Source: Flavobacterium aquidurense (GTDB lineage: Bacteria > Bacteroidota > Bacteroidia > Flavobacteriales > Flavobacteriaceae). From it: DNA of 64,000 nucleotides. Position 1 is the stretch's first letter, and every line of letters begins with the position of its first letter. Below are positions 26,585 through 36,072 of this stretch, in pieces. The notes beneath the pieces are model-generated. The model saw only the letters and a list, made by a program, of their open reading frames with translations, made no database searches and was not told where the DNA came from. A program made the position numbers and the translations under genes. Location: positions 62,001 through 126,000 of the forward strand of contig NZ_JRLF01000012.1 in assembly GCF_001404985.1 (NCBI RefSeq). The letters are read 5' to 3'.

Positions 26585-29500
26585 TTTAACAAGAACCCAA
26601 GCGCCAGAAGCGATTAAAGTTTCTGCTTTTTTAAATTTCATTTCTTCAGTTTTTCCTGTTGCAATTTCCTGAACGGTAACAGTATCATTACGATTGATTT
26701 TTGGCATATCTCTCACAATAGTTTCTGTAACCTGACGTTGTTGTGTTTCTCCAGCTTCGCGGTTGATGTCTTCGCTGTTTACAATTTCGTCTTTGCTTAA
26801 TTTGAAGTTTTCTTTTTGACGTACTTCTTTTGCTTCGTGAATTTCAGGAACGTTTTGAGCCGGTAAATCACCTTTGAACAAGAATGAAATAACTTCTTTG
26901 TTAACGTTGTCTAACATTCCTCTAAACAAATTAAAAGCTTCTAATTTGTAGATAAGCAATGGATCTTTTTGTTCGTGAACGGCTAATTGAACAGATTGTT
27001 TCAATTCATCCATTTTACGCAAGTGTTTTTTCCAAGCTTCATCAACAATAGATAAAGTAATGTTTTTCTCGAAATCAGCGATTAACTGAGCACCTTCGCT
27101 ATCGTATGCTTTTTTAAGATCTGTAACAACATTCAAAGTTTTGATTCCGTCAGTAAATGGAACTACGATACGCTCAAAATGATTATTTGGCTCTTCATAA
27201 ACTCCTTTAATGATTGGGAAAGCTTCTCTTGCGCTTCGTTCTGTTTTCTCTGTGTAGAAAGCAAGTGTTTCTTTGTATATTTTTCCTGTGATTTCAATAT
27301 CAGATAATTTTCCAAAATCAGCTTCAGAAATTGGAGACGTAATAGAGAAATAACGGATCAGATCAAATTCAAAATTCTTGAAATCGTTAACTTGTTTGTT
27401 TTGGCTTACAATCAACTCGCAAGTATCGTATAACATGTTTGCGATATCCAGTTTCAAACGCTCACCAAATAATGCGTGACGACGACGTTTGTAAACTACC
27501 TCACGTTGAGAGTTCATTACGTCATCATATTCTAATAAACGTTTACGAACACCAAAGTTGTTTTCTTCTACTTTTTTCTGAGCACGCTCGATAGATTTAG
27601 TCATCATAGAATGTTGGATAACTTCACCTTCCTGAAGTCCCATTCTGTCCATAACTTTAGCAACTCTTTCAGAACCAAATAAACGCATTAAGTTATCTTC
27701 AAGAGAAACATAGAATTGAGAACTTCCCGGATCTCCCTGACGCCCTGCACGACCACGTAACTGTCTGTCTACACGACGGGAATCATGACGCTCTGTACCC
27801 ACGATTGCTAAACCTCCGGCAGCTTTTACTTCTGGAGATAATTTAATATCGGTACCACGACCAGCCATGTTTGTTGCAATAGTTACAACTCCGGCTTTTC
27901 CTGCTTCTTCTACGATTTGTGCCTCTTGTTTGTGCATTTTAGCATTCAAAACGTTATGTGTAACGCCTCTCATTTTCAACATTCGGCTTAATAATTCTGA
28001 AATCTCTACAGAAGTTGTTCCAATTAATACTGGTCTTCCTGCATTTGATAATTCAGTAACATCTTCAATTACAGCGTTGAATTTTTCACGTGTAGTTTTA
28101 TAGATATAATCTTCTTTGTCTTGTCTTGAAATGGCGCGGTTGGTTGGGATTTCAACTACGTCTAATTTATAAATCTGCCATAACTCTCCAGCTTCTGTAA
28201 CTGCTGTTCCGGTCATACCACCTAATTTGCTGTACATTCTAAAATAATTCTGTAATGTAACAGTTGCAAAAGTTTGTGTAGCGGCTTCGATTTTTACATT
28301 TTCTTTAGCTTCGATCGCTTGGTGTAAACCGTCAGAATAACGACGACCATCCATGATACGACCAGTTTGCTCATCGACAATCATAATTTTATTGTCCATG
28401 ATCACATATTCTACATCTTTTTCAAAAAGAGCATATGCTTTTAAAAGTTGAGTAAGAGTGTGGATACGCTCGCTTTTTACTCCAAAATCCTGGAATAATC
28501 TTTCTTTGGCTTCAGCTTCACCGTCTTTATCCAGTTTTTGTCTTTCGATAGCAGCAATTTCAGTTCCAATGTCCGGAAGCACGAAAAAGTCTGCATCTGT
28601 ATCTCCTGAAAGGTATTGAATACCATTATCAGTCAATTCAACCTGATTGTTTTTTTCTTCAATTACAAAATACAAAGCTTCATCGACTTTATGCATTTCG
28701 CGATTGTTATCCTGCATGTATTGATTTTCGGTTTTTTGAAGTAATTGTTTAATTCCTTCTTCACTCAAAAATTTAATTAATGCTTTATTTTTAGGTAAAC
28801 TTCTGTAAGCTCTTAACAATAAAAATCCACCTTCTTTAGTGTTTCCTTCTTTGATTAGTTTTTTAGCTTCGGCTAAGAAACCATTTGCTAACTGACGTTG
28901 TTGGCTTACTAAGTTTTCGATTTTTGGTTTCAATTCATTAAATTCATGACGATCTCCCTGAGGAACTGGTCCTGAAATAATAAGTGGTGTTCTTGCATCA
29001 TCAATTAATACAGAATCGACCTCATCGACAATAGCGTAGTTGTGTTTTCTTTGTACTAAATCTGCTGGCGAATGTGCCATATTATCTCTTAAGTAGTCAA
29101 AACCAAATTCATTGTTGGTTCCATAAGTGATATCAGCGTCGTATGCTTTTTTTCTTTGCTCAGTACTTGGCTGGTGATTGTCGATACAATCAACAGTTAA
29201 ACCGTGAAATTCGAATAAAGGTGCTTTCCACGTACTATCACGTTTTGCCAGATAATCATTCACGGTTACTAAGTGAACACCGTTTCCTGTTAAGGCATTT
29301 AAGTAAAGTGGGAGTGTAGCTACCAAAGTTTTACCTTCACCAGTTTGCATCTCGGCAACTTTACCTTCGTGTAAAACCATACCACCAATTAACTGAACAT
29401 CGTAGTGAATCATGTCCCAGGTAATTTCTTTACCTGCAGCGTTCCATTTGTTAGCCCAAACTGCTTTATCACCGTCAATAGTGATATAAGTTTTTGAAGC

Positions 29501-29923
29501 CGAAAATTCACGATCTTTTGGTGTAGCAGTAACTTCAATAAAAGAGTTGTCTTTAAAACGACGTGCAGTTTCTTTAACAACAGAAAATGCTTCAGGAAGA
29601 ATTTCTAATAAAGTTTTCTCTGAGATTTCGTATGCTTCTTTTTCAAGAGAATCGATAGCATCATAAAGATCTTCTCTTTTGTCGATGTCTTCAATGTTTT
29701 CTACTTCTGCTTTAAGAGAAGCAATTTTAGCATCTTTATCAGCTCTGGCTTCTTTTATTTTTTCCTTAAAAAAAACGGTTCTGGCTCTCAATTCGTCGTG
29801 AGACAAATCCATTAAGCTGGTTTCGAATGTTTTAATTTTATTTAAATAAGGCTGTAAAGCTTTGACATCTTTCTGTGATTTATCACCAACAAAGACTTTT
29901 ATAATACTGTTTATGAAACTCAT
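26582..29923 (-). CDS. secA: Preprotein translocase ATPase SecA
   Basis: 1113 aa, longer than the E. coli protein (about 900), as usual in Bacteroidota. The Walker A is [25 protein letters not shown] is the DEAD box, and [16 protein letters not shown] is motif VI. A roughly 100-residue insert around [18 protein letters not shown] follows the first nucleotide domain. The C-terminal zinc domain (CxCx8CH) is absent. It powers Sec export. It is transcribed alone and ends in a TAG that belongs to the downstream repeat. Confidence 0.98.
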   Translation of the reverse strand: MSFINSIIKVFVGDKSQKDVKALQPYLNKIKTFETSLMDLSHDELRARTVFFKEKIKEARADKDAKIASLKAEVENIEDIDKREDLYDAIDSLEKEAYEISEKTLLEILPEAFSVVKETARRFKDNSFIEVTATPKDREFSASKTYITIDGDKAVWANKWNAAGKEITWDMIHYDVQLIGGMVLHEGKVAEMQTGEGKTLVATLPLYLNALTGNGVHLVTVNDYLAKRDSTWKAPLFEFHGLTVDCIDNHQPSTEQRKKAYDADITYGTNNEFGFDYLRDNMAHSPADLVQRKHNYAIVDEVDSVLIDDARTPLIISGPVPQGDRHEFNELKPKIENLVSQQRQLANGFLAEAKKLIKEGNTKEGGFLLLRAYRSLPKNKALIKFLSEEGIKQLLQKTENQYMQDNNREMHKVDEALYFVIEEKNNQVELTDNGIQYLSGDTDADFFVLPDIGTEIAAIERQKLDKDGEAEAKERLFQDFGVKSERIHTLTQLLKAYALFEKDVEYVIMDNKIMIVDEQTGRIMDGRRYSDGLHQAIEAKENVKIEAATQTFATVTLQNYFRMYSKLGGMTGTAVTEAGELWQIYKLDVVEIPTNRAISRQDKEDYIYKTTREKFNAVIEDVTELSNAGRPVLIGTTSVEISELLSRMLKMRGVTHNVLNAKMHKQEAQIVEEAGKAGVVTIATNMAGRGTDIKLSPEVKAAGGLAIVGTERHDSRRVDRQLRGRAGRQGDPGSSQFYVSLEDNLMRLFGSERVAKVMDRMGLQEGEVIQHSMMTKSIERAQKKVEENNFGVRKRLLEYDDVMNSQREVVYKRRRHALFGERLKLDIANMLYDTCELIVSQNKQVNDFKNFEFDLIRYFSITSPISEADFGKLSDIEITGKIYKETLAFYTEKTERSAREAFPIIKGVYEEPNNHFERIVVPFTDGIKTLNVVTDLKKAYDSEGAQLIADFEKNITLSIVDEAWKKHLRKMDELKQSVQLAVHEQKDPLLIYKLEAFNLFRGMLDNVNKEVISFLFKGDLPAQNVPEIHEAKEVRQKENFKLSKDEIVNSEDINREAGETQQRQVTETIVRDMPKINRNDTVTVQEIATGKTEEMKFKKAETLIASGAWVLVK

Positions 29924-29969
29924 GATTTATTGTATTTCTATTTTGTGTAAATGTGTATTTGAACCAAAA

Positions 29970-29995
29970 AAAAAGCCTCGGTGATGAGACTTTTT
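29970..29995 (-). terminator. Intrinsic terminator of the DUF2795 gene
   Basis: 29986-29995 pairs with 29970-29979 with one mismatch. On the minus strand it is followed by a U run. It separates DUF2795 from secA. Confidence 0.65.
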
Positions 29996-30009
29996 CTTTG
30001 GTTTATTTT

Positions 30010-30231
30010 TTAATATTCATCCTCATTCCAAAGATAATCTTCGTCTGTTGGATAATCTGGCCAAATTTCTTCCATTGATTCATATATCTCTCCTTCGTCT
30101 TCAATTGACTGAAGGTTTTCTACTACTTCTAATGGAGCACCAGCTCTAATAGCGTAGTCTATAAGTTCGTCTTTGTTAGCAGGCCATGGCGCATCACTTA
30201 AATAAGATGCTAATTCTAATGTCCAATACAT
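30010..30231 (-). CDS. DUF2795 small acidic protein
   Basis: 73 aa. MYWTLELASYLSDAPWPANK and DELIDYAIRAGAPLEVVENL match DUF2795, a short helical domain found as a single protein across Bacteroidota. The C terminus is strongly acidic (DEDYLWNEDEY). No function is established. It has its own -7 box and terminator, so it is an independent unit beside secA. Confidence 0.85.
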   Translation of the reverse strand: MYWTLELASYLSDAPWPANKDELIDYAIRAGAPLEVVENLQSIEDEGEIYESMEEIWPDYPTDEDYLWNEDEY

Positions 30232-30253
30232 CTGTTATCTTGTTTAGTTTGTG

Positions 30254-30261
30254 CAAAAATA
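30254..30261 (-). promoter_or_regulatory. TAnnTTTG box before the DUF2795 gene
   Basis: TATTTTTG on the minus strand, 22 bp upstream of the ATG. Confidence 0.5.
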
Positions 30262-30330
30262 AATTTTTTACTGAAAAAGACAAGTAAAATTTGATTTATT
30301 TTAATAAAATTTAAGAACGTCTCTATTTAG

Positions 30331-30520
30331 TGTTCAGTTTTCAGTGGCAGTTTTCAGTCTTAAAACTGAAATTTGTTACTGATTGCTGTATTTTTTAGTA
30401 TTCAGTTTTCGATGACAGTTTACAGTCTGAAAACTGAAAATTGCGACTGTTTTACTTCTTTTTAAAGTTTAAGTTTTTAGTGCCGTTTCAGTATAAAACT
30501 GTGACTGCGACTACAAACTG
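30331..30520. repeat. Word-palindrome repeat, CAGTTTTCAGT type
   Basis: About 190 bp made of CAGTTTTCAGT/ACTGAAAACTG words in both orientations, downstream of the adenosyltransferase gene. It belongs to the same family as the copies at 26395, 35960, 37361, 37841 and 57489. Confidence 0.75.
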
Positions 30521-30522
30521 TT

Positions 30523-31092
30523 TTACTTTCGCGGAATCCACTTCACTTCATCCGCTTTTAAGTCTGACGACAACTTCCGTGCCAAGACAAAAAGGTAGTC
30601 AGAAAGTCGGTTTAAGTACTTGATTGCGATTTCCGGAACATGTTCATTATGGCTTAAATGTACTGACAAACGCTCTGCACGACGGCAAATACAACGTGCG
30701 ATATGACAATGTGACACGGTTGGGTGTCCTCCTGGTAAAACAAAATGAGTCATTTGAGGAAGACTTTCTTCCATTTTGTCAATTTCATTTTCTAGCAGTT
30801 CGATATCAGTTTCAATGATTCCGAGATTCTTCAATCGAAGTTCACCGTTTTTCAACACTTCTTTTTCTGCCGGAGTGGCTAAAATTGCTCCTACAGTAAA
30901 TAAACGGTCCTGAATTTCTATTAATATGGTTTTATAATGTGAATCGATTTCCTGATCGCGAATGAGTCCTATATAAGAGTTCAATTCGTCAACAGTTCCG
31001 TAACTGTCAATCCTGATATGATCTTTAGGAACCCGGGTACCGCCAAAAAGAGCCGTTGTTCCTTTGTCTCCGGTTTTTGTATATACTTTCAT
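30523..31092 (-). CDS. Cob(I)alamin adenosyltransferase, PduO type
   Basis: 189 aa. MKVYTKTGDKGTTALFGGTR is the PduO/MMAB ATP-binding start; CRRAERLS (about 137-144) and LNRLSDYLFVLAR complete the active site. It makes adenosylcobalamin, the cofactor of methylmalonyl-CoA mutase, whose chaperone MeaB is encoded at 5567. The C terminus ends KWIPRK. Word repeats flank both ends of the gene. The LolD-type gene lies upstream on the same strand, 122 bp away. Confidence 0.93.
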   Translation of the reverse strand: MKVYTKTGDKGTTALFGGTRVPKDHIRIDSYGTVDELNSYIGLIRDQEIDSHYKTILIEIQDRLFTVGAILATPAEKEVLKNGELRLKNLGIIETDIELLENEIDKMEESLPQMTHFVLPGGHPTVSHCHIARCICRRAERLSVHLSHNEHVPEIAIKYLNRLSDYLFVLARKLSSDLKADEVKWIPRK

Positions 31093-31096
31093 TTTT

Positions 31097-31214
31097 TATT
31101 TTAGATTGTAGATTTATGATTTTAGATTGAAAAAAATTAAAACTTAAAAAATAGATTTAGAAAAGAATCTAAAATCTAAAATCAGAAATCTAAAATTTTT
31201 AAACGATTCTAAAA
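31097..31214. repeat. Word-palindrome repeat, TTTTAGATT type
   Basis: TTTTAGATTGTAGATTTA words (31097-31130) face TCTAAAATCTAAAATCAG and similar (31167-31200). It fills the entire gap between the lolD-type and adenosyltransferase genes, so it also covers whatever promoter serves the latter. Confidence 0.7.
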
Positions 31215-31901
31215 TTATTTCGTTGTATCGCTTTCGATAACTCCATCACGTAAACGAATTACACGATGCGCATAGGCTGCGATGTCTTCTTCGTGAGTTA
31301 CTAAAATTACAGTGTTTCCTTGTGCATGAATATCTCCAAAAAGTTTCATGATTTCTACAGAGGTTTTACTGTCTAAGTTTCCGGTTGGTTCATCAGCTAA
31401 TATAATGGAAGGTTTGTTGACCAAAGCGCGTGCAATTGCTACACGCTGACGTTGTCCTCCTGAAAGCTGATTGGGTTGGTGGTCCATCCTGTCAGCAAGA
31501 TTTACCTGATTTAGTACTTCGATGGCACGTTCATTACGTTCAGATTTAGAATGTCCTGCATAAATCATTGGTAATGCAACATTATCCAGAGCAGTAGTTC
31601 TGGGTAAAAGATTAAAGGTCTGGAATACAAATCCTATTTCCTTGTTTCGGATTCCCGCCAATTCATCATCTTTCATTTGGCTCACATCCTTTCCGTTTAA
31701 AACATAATTTCCTGAAGTTGGCGTATCCAAACAACCTAACAGGTTCATTAAAGTTGATTTTCCAGATCCTGACGGTCCCATTAAAGCGACATATTCCCCT
31801 TTGTTGATTTCTAAATCTATACCTTTTAAAACATAAACAATTTCGTTACCCAATACAAAATCTCGTTTGATGTTGGTTATTTTAATTAATGGATTTGCCA
31901 T
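31215..31901 (-). CDS. ABC transporter ATPase, LolD/MacB type
   Basis: 228 aa. Walker [10 protein letters not shown] (42-50), Q-loop [12 protein letters not shown], signature [12 protein letters not shown] and Walker [14 protein letters not shown] are all intact. These are the hallmarks of the LolD/MacB/FtsE group, which works with FtsX-like permeases to release lipoproteins or expel substrates from the inner membrane. No permease is encoded beside it, so the partner must be elsewhere. The promoter lies in the A/T-rich gap at 31902-32210. Confidence 0.9.
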   Translation of the reverse strand: MANPLIKITNIKRDFVLGNEIVYVLKGIDLEINKGEYVALMGPSGSGKSTLMNLLGCLDTPTSGNYVLNGKDVSQMKDDELAGIRNKEIGFVFQTFNLLPRTTALDNVALPMIYAGHSKSERNERAIEVLNQVNLADRMDHQPNQLSGGQRQRVAIARALVNKPSIILADEPTGNLDSKTSVEIMKLFGDIHAQGNTVILVTHEEDIAAYAHRVIRLRDGVIESDTTK

Positions 31902-32210
31902 TTCGATTTACAATTTTGGATTTAAAAGTACAAAACACTTTTCAATAAACGATAAGTAGACTGAAATTGATTTTTGTTACAAAAGCAGCGGTTTATAAGA
32001 CTTTGTTTTTTCGAAACCTTACTATTTAATCTTATTATATTCTATTGATTTAAAAACATGTTATATGATTATGAAATGATTTTATATAATTATCATATTT
32101 TTCATTTTTTATTGAATTATTTTAGTTTTAAATATTAAATTTTTATTAATTATTCATTTTAATTCAAATATTTAACTATATTTGTTATCTAATCTTAAAT
32201 AATCAGAATT
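31902..32210. other. AT-rich divergent intergenic region
   Basis: 309 bp, extremely AT-rich, between the divergent lolD-type and lipoprotein genes. The only feature I can place is the TATATTTG box at 32177-32184. No gene, RNA or hairpin is convincing. Confidence 0.5.
32177..32184 (+). promoter_or_regulatory. TAnnTTTG box before the 219-aa lipoprotein
   Basis: TATATTTG, 26 bp upstream of the ATG at 32211. Confidence 0.55.
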
Positions 32211-32870
32211 ATGAAAAACATACAATTATTATCGGGAATTGCATTAATTGCATTAGCTTTTACATCGTGTAAAGATGAGAAACAAGAAAAAGCTCAAAAA
32301 ACTATCGACGCCTATGTAGCTTACGTAGATTCAGTTAAAAATGTCAAAGCTGACGATTTGAAAGCAGATTGGAAAGATGTAGAAGCTGAATATGACAGAA
32401 AAGCTGCTGAAGCTCAAACTGCACTTGCTGATATTAAAGACAATACAGCTGCTACAGAAAAGATAAACGCGAGTAAAGTAAAATACGAAGAATTTAAAAA
32501 TGAAATGACCACCGTTTTTGCCCCTCCCGCTCCAAGCCCAAAACAACAATTAAGAAATGCCTTATTTGGTGAAGGAAAAATTGGCGATGATATGAATTTT
32601 GATTGGGTAAACGCTAAAAATATTCATAGTGTATACCAACAATTTGTTCACACTGTTGAGAACAATAAAGATAAATATTCTCGTGAAGACTGGGATGAAG
32701 TAAAATTGATGTACGAAGCACTTGACAGCCGTAAAAATACAGTTGAAAAAGAAGGTCTTACATCTGAAGATAATAGAAAAATTGCAGGTTTAAAATTGAA
32801 ATTTGCCCCAATGTATACTGTTAACAGAATGGGTGCTAAATCTGAAGAAAACAAAGAAGCTAAAAAATAA
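32211..32870 (+). CDS. Helical lipoprotein, DUF6565-like
   Basis: 219 aa. The lipobox is LAFTSCKD (Cys20). The mature protein is almost entirely charged helix (EKAQKTIDAYVAYVDSVKNV, and EEFKNEMTTVFAPPAPS as a kink), and probably a periplasmic coiled coil. It looks like the Bacteroidota DUF6565 group, but I hold that loosely. Function unknown. It is a single gene with its own promoter box and terminator. Confidence 0.72.
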   Translation: MKNIQLLSGIALIALAFTSCKDEKQEKAQKTIDAYVAYVDSVKNVKADDLKADWKDVEAEYDRKAAEAQTALADIKDNTAATEKINASKVKYEEFKNEMTTVFAPPAPSPKQQLRNALFGEGKIGDDMNFDWVNAKNIHSVYQQFVHTVENNKDKYSREDWDEVKLMYEALDSRKNTVEKEGLTSEDNRKIAGLKLKFAPMYTVNRMGAKSEENKEAKK

Positions 32871-32890
32871 TTAAGTAAATTGAATTAGTA

Positions 32891-32924
32891 AAAAAAAGAC
32901 AATCAGCAATGATTGTCTTTTTTT
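32891..32924 (+). terminator. Intrinsic terminator of the 219-aa lipoprotein
   Basis: A 15-bp stem (32891-32905 with 32910-32924), GACAATCA core, four-base loop, and a U run on the + strand. Confidence 0.85.
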
Positions 32925-32957
32925 TTATGCCAGAATCTTGCTGAATCGTCCTGAAAT

Positions 32958-33347
32958 TTATTTGATGATTAGTTTTTCAAGCCTTGTCATCATTTCATCT
33001 TTTTCTTTCAGCATACGCTCATATAATGCGATTTTTTCTTCATGCAATTGAATAATCTTTTCAATTGGATTGTAGTTATTAATTATTAAGGTACTATCAC
33101 TAAAAGTATTAGCAATAATATTTAATGCCTGATCCTGATCAAAATTTTGAAAAGCTTCAACAGGAATTTTCAAAGAATTAGATATTTGTCTTAGTAGATT
33201 ATCTTCAATTACATCTTTCTGTTCCAGTATTGAAATTTTCTTTTGGTTCCAGTCTTCTCCCAAATCATAAGCTAATGCTTCTTGTTTAATGCCAAGCATT
33301 TCTCTGAAGCGTTTTACGTTTCTTCCCTGATGAATTTTCTGTTCCAT
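32958..33347 (-). CDS. XRE-family regulator with C-terminal coiled coil (copy 1)
   Basis: 129 aa. The helix-turn-helix is at residues 8-62, around REMLGIKQEALAYDLGEDWN. The linker is followed by LYERMLKEKDEMMTRLEKLI, a likely dimerising coiled coil. It is a close paralogue of the protein encoded at 40018-40437; the first 80 residues are nearly the same. Its target is unknown. Two TATCTTTG boxes lie upstream at 33373-33380 and 33409-33416. Confidence 0.82.
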   Translation of the reverse strand: MEQKIHQGRNVKRFREMLGIKQEALAYDLGEDWNQKKISILEQKDVIEDNLLRQISNSLKIPVEAFQNFDQDQALNIIANTFSDSTLIINNYNPIEKIIQLHEEKIALYERMLKEKDEMMTRLEKLIIK

Positions 33348-33372
33348 AATGAGTGTCGTTTTTCTTAAGGAT

Positions 33373-33416
33373 CAAAGATAAAGCTATCTGTACTAAAAAA
33401 ATGAATTTCAAAGATA
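33373..33416 (-). promoter_or_regulatory. Twin TATCTTTG boxes before XRE copy 1
   Basis: Two identical TATCTTTG sequences on the minus strand (33373-33380 and 33409-33416), 36 bp apart. The same arrangement, 38 bp apart, precedes the paralogue at 40018. Confidence 0.55.
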
Positions 33417-33451
33417 AAAAACATCTCAGTAAATGTATTTTTTGTCAGATA

Positions 33452-34243
33452 TTAAGCACGAATTACAAAATGTTCTTTTTCCTGCTCGTATCTAAAAAAC
33501 ACAAATCCCCACTGAAAAGTATCAATTGTTACGGTAACTTTAGGGTGGTCTTTAATGGCTTTCCAGGCTTCTTGCATTTCTGCCGACCAATGAATATCAT
33601 CAAAAATCCAAACAGAATCATTTGTGATAGTGGTCAATAAAAGATCGAAATAAGCTAAGGTTGCTTTTTTCGAATGATTTCCGTCAAAATATATCAAGTC
33701 AAAGTTTTCAGTCTCTGTTTTCAGTCTCAGTTGAAGATCCTTAAGATAACTTTCGAATTCTGTAATTATCGGGTCAACATTATTATAGTCAAATTCATTT
33801 AATTGATTTTTTGCGAAACTTGCGGTTTGTGGGCAACCTTCGAGTGTGATCACTTTTGCATTTGTGTTTCCTAAAGCCAAAGCAGAAGTTGCTAAACCTA
33901 AAGATGTTCCAATTTCAAGAATAGTTGCGGGCTGGAAATAATTAGTTACACGAAATAAAAGCTCTGCGCGTTTTTTTGAAATTCCTGCTGTCTTTGCTAT
34001 TTTCGAAATTTGTCTTCTGTTTGATTTAAAAACTTTAGAACCGGCTCCGAAATCTGTTACTTCAATATAATTTTTGTTTTCTAAAAGAGATTTTCTATAA
34101 TTCTCCAAGATCAAATATTCGGGTTTTGATTTCCTGTCGTAAAAACACTTTGTCAATAAATTAAATACGAATGGGGAATGAACTCCGTGTTCGTTTTTGG
34201 AATCCCAAAGGAATTTTAAATAAGATTGTATTTGAAATAGCAT
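33452..34243 (-). CDS. Class I SAM-dependent (O-)methyltransferase
   Basis: 263 aa. The SAM loop is ATILEIGTSLGLATSALALG (about residues 104-123), with VITLEGCP as the acidic ribose contact and FIDGNH-like LIYFDGNHSKKA downstream. The arrangement fits the small catechol-O-methyltransferase-like group; the substrate is unknown. Just before the DLIYFDGN strand, LRLKTETENF is encoded by two copies of the GAGACTGAAAAC word found in this window's intergenic repeats. N-terminal extension of about 90 residues. Confidence 0.82.
   Translation of the reverse strand: MLFQIQSYLKFLWDSKNEHGVHSPFVFNLLTKCFYDRKSKPEYLILENYRKSLLENKNYIEVTDFGAGSKVFKSNRRQISKIAKTAGISKKRAELLFRVTNYFQPATILEIGTSLGLATSALALGNTNAKVITLEGCPQTASFAKNQLNEFDYNNVDPIITEFESYLKDLQLRLKTETENFDLIYFDGNHSKKATLAYFDLLLTTITNDSVWIFDDIHWSAEMQEAWKAIKDHPKVTVTIDTFQWGFVFFRYEQEKEHFVIRA
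33704..33733 (-). repeat. In-frame copy of the GAGACTGAAAAC repeat inside a gene
   Basis: On the minus strand the bases read CTGAGACTGAAAACAGAGAC and continue with TGAAAAC. This matches the intergenic repeats at 37361, 37841 and 57489. It keeps the methyltransferase frame open. Confidence 0.7.
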
Positions 34244-34276
34244 ATAAAAAGTTACATATAAGTGCGAAGATACAAA

Positions 34277-34358
34277 AAAGTCGAAAGTCGAAAAGTCGAA
34301 AGTTTAAGGATAAAGATATTACTTTAAGACTTTAGGCTTTCGACTTTCAGACTCTAAA
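34277..34358. repeat. Word-palindrome repeat, AAAGTCGAAAGTC type
   Basis: GTCGAAAGTCGAAAAGTC words face GGCTTTCGACTTTCAGAC. Unlike the others it lies between two divergent starts. Its right end abuts the TATATTTG box of the SDR gene. Confidence 0.7.
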
Positions 34359-34363
34359 AAGAC

Positions 34364-34371
34364 TATATTTG
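34364..34371 (+). promoter_or_regulatory. TAnnTTTG box before the zinc-ribbon SDR
   Basis: TATATTTG, 35 bp before the ATG at 34407. The -33 region falls inside the adjacent repeat. Confidence 0.55.
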
Positions 34372-34406
34372 CCAACTTTAATTAAGCTAATAGTAATACG
34401 TTTTTT

Positions 34407-35960
34407 ATGATGTTGAAGGAAGAAATAGAGGATACAAAAAAGATATCTTCTGAAGAAATTAATCGATGCATTGCTATTTTGGCACAATTGAATACCAATA
34501 CAGATCAGATATTTGATATCCCAAAAGAACAGCGAATTGCTCTGATCAAAGAGGCTGGAATGTTTTCGAGACCGGATCGTGATGAGTTTTCGAGAAGAGT
34601 AAAAGATGGTTTGCAAGCTGCCAAACGTAAAAAAGAAAAGAAAGACAAAACCGCTCGTAAAGAAACCGGAATCCGTCATGCACGTGAAGCCAGTATATTT
34701 GTAGCTCCAAAATTATTAGCCTATACTGATCTTGCTCATAAAGAACAATTAGAACTCGAAACTCCAAGAAATTGTTACGTTTGTAAAACAGAATTTACTA
34801 AAATGCACCACTTTTATGATACGATGTGTACAGATTGTGGTGATTTTAATTACGCAAAACGTTTTCAGACTGCTGATGTAAAAGGACAAGTTGCTATTAT
34901 AACAGGTTCCCGATTAAAAATTGGATATCATATTACTTTGATGCTTTTACGTGGCGGAGCAACAGTTATTGCTACAACGCGTTTTCCTGTAGATTCGGCT
35001 TTGCGTTTTGCAAAAGAAGAGGACTTTATGGATTGGGGACATCGTTTAAAAATTCATGGTTTAGATTTACGACACATACCAAGTGTGGAGATTTTTTGCA
35101 ATTTTATTGAGCAAAAATATGAGCGTCTGGATATTTTAATTAATAATGCAGCACAAACCGTTAGAAGGCCTGCGGGATTTTATTCGCATTTAATGGCGAA
35201 TGAAGAATTACCAATACATGTACTGCCAAAACAAGCGCAGGAACTATTGTTAGATCATCTTAATTGTCTGGATGAATTGAAAATCCTGACAAGCGGAGCT
35301 TCTTCAAACGAAAATATGCCGGTAACGTGGCATGGTCCGGAACCAGGAATTGGTTTGCGGGCTTCGGCTCAATTATCTCAAATTCCGTATTCGTTTGATA
35401 ATGCCTTGGTAGCAAATGAAGTTTTTCCGGAAGGAGAACTCGATGCTGATTTACAACAAGTTGATTTGCGAAAAACGAACAGTTGGCGTTTACGTTTAGG
35501 ACAAATAGAAACTACTGAAATGATCGAAGTACAGTTGGTAAATTCTGTTGCGCCTTTTGTTTTATGCAACCGACTTTCTGAAGTGATGAAGAAGGATAAT
35601 ACGGGACAAAAACATATTATAAATGTTTCTGCGATGGAAGGAAAGTTTCATCGTTTCTTTAAAGAAGACCGTCATCCGCATACCAATATGGCAAAAGCAG
35701 CGCTGAATATGTTAACACATACTTCGTCCGGAACTTTAGCGAAACATGGTATTTTTATGAATGCCGTAGATACTGGCTGGGTAACCGATGAAGATCCTGC
35801 CGAATTGGCGAAAAAGAAACAGGAATTAGAAGATTTTCAACCTCCATTAGATATTGTTGACGGTGCTGCTCGTGTAATGGATCCTTTGTTTGATGGTATT
35901 AATACTGGAAAGCATTGGTGCGGAAAATTCCTGAAAGATTATAATCCGATTCCCTGGTAG
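34407..35960 (+). CDS. Zinc-ribbon short-chain dehydrogenase with altered catalytic Tyr
   Basis: 517 aa, about twice a usual SDR. A 120-residue helical N-terminal region is followed by a CYVC...CTDC zinc ribbon (123-144) and then a Rossmann domain with TGSRLKIG (166-173) and INNAAQ (245-250). Ser408 in NVSAMEG matches the catalytic serine, but the YxxxK motif reads TNMAK (Thr426, Lys430). A roughly 110-residue insert sits between NNAA and Ser408. Substrate unknown. The protein may be a reductase with a different proton donor or a non-catalytic NAD-binding protein. Confidence 0.8.
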   Translation: MMLKEEIEDTKKISSEEINRCIAILAQLNTNTDQIFDIPKEQRIALIKEAGMFSRPDRDEFSRRVKDGLQAAKRKKEKKDKTARKETGIRHAREASIFVAPKLLAYTDLAHKEQLELETPRNCYVCKTEFTKMHHFYDTMCTDCGDFNYAKRFQTADVKGQVAIITGSRLKIGYHITLMLLRGGATVIATTRFPVDSALRFAKEEDFMDWGHRLKIHGLDLRHIPSVEIFCNFIEQKYERLDILINNAAQTVRRPAGFYSHLMANEELPIHVLPKQAQELLLDHLNCLDELKILTSGASSNENMPVTWHGPEPGIGLRASAQLSQIPYSFDNALVANEVFPEGELDADLQQVDLRKTNSWRLRLGQIETTEMIEVQLVNSVAPFVLCNRLSEVMKKDNTGQKHIINVSAMEGKFHRFFKEDRHPHTNMAKAALNMLTHTSSGTLAKHGIFMNAVDTGWVTDEDPAELAKKKQELEDFQPPLDIVDGAARVMDPLFDGINTGKHWCGKFLKDYNPIPW

Positions 35961-36000
35961 ACTTTTAGTCTCAGTCTCACTATTCAGTCTCAGTTTTTCT
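35960..36000. repeat. Short CAGTCTCAGT repeat after the SDR gene
   Basis: TTTTAGTCTCAGTCTCAC and TTCAGTCTCAGTTTT words. It begins at the TAG stop of the SDR gene. Confidence 0.6.
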
Positions 36001-36017
36001 TTGTGATCCAAAAAATA

Positions 36018-36050
36018 AAAAACCACAACAAAATATATTTGTTGTGGTTT
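36018..36050. terminator. Bidirectional terminator between SDR and stress-protein genes
   Basis: A 14-bp perfect stem (36018-36031 with 36037-36050), AACCACAACAAA type, between convergent genes. A near-identical hairpin is at 36788-36821. Confidence 0.85.
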
Positions 36051-36072
36051 TATTTTTGAAAATATAAGTTGA

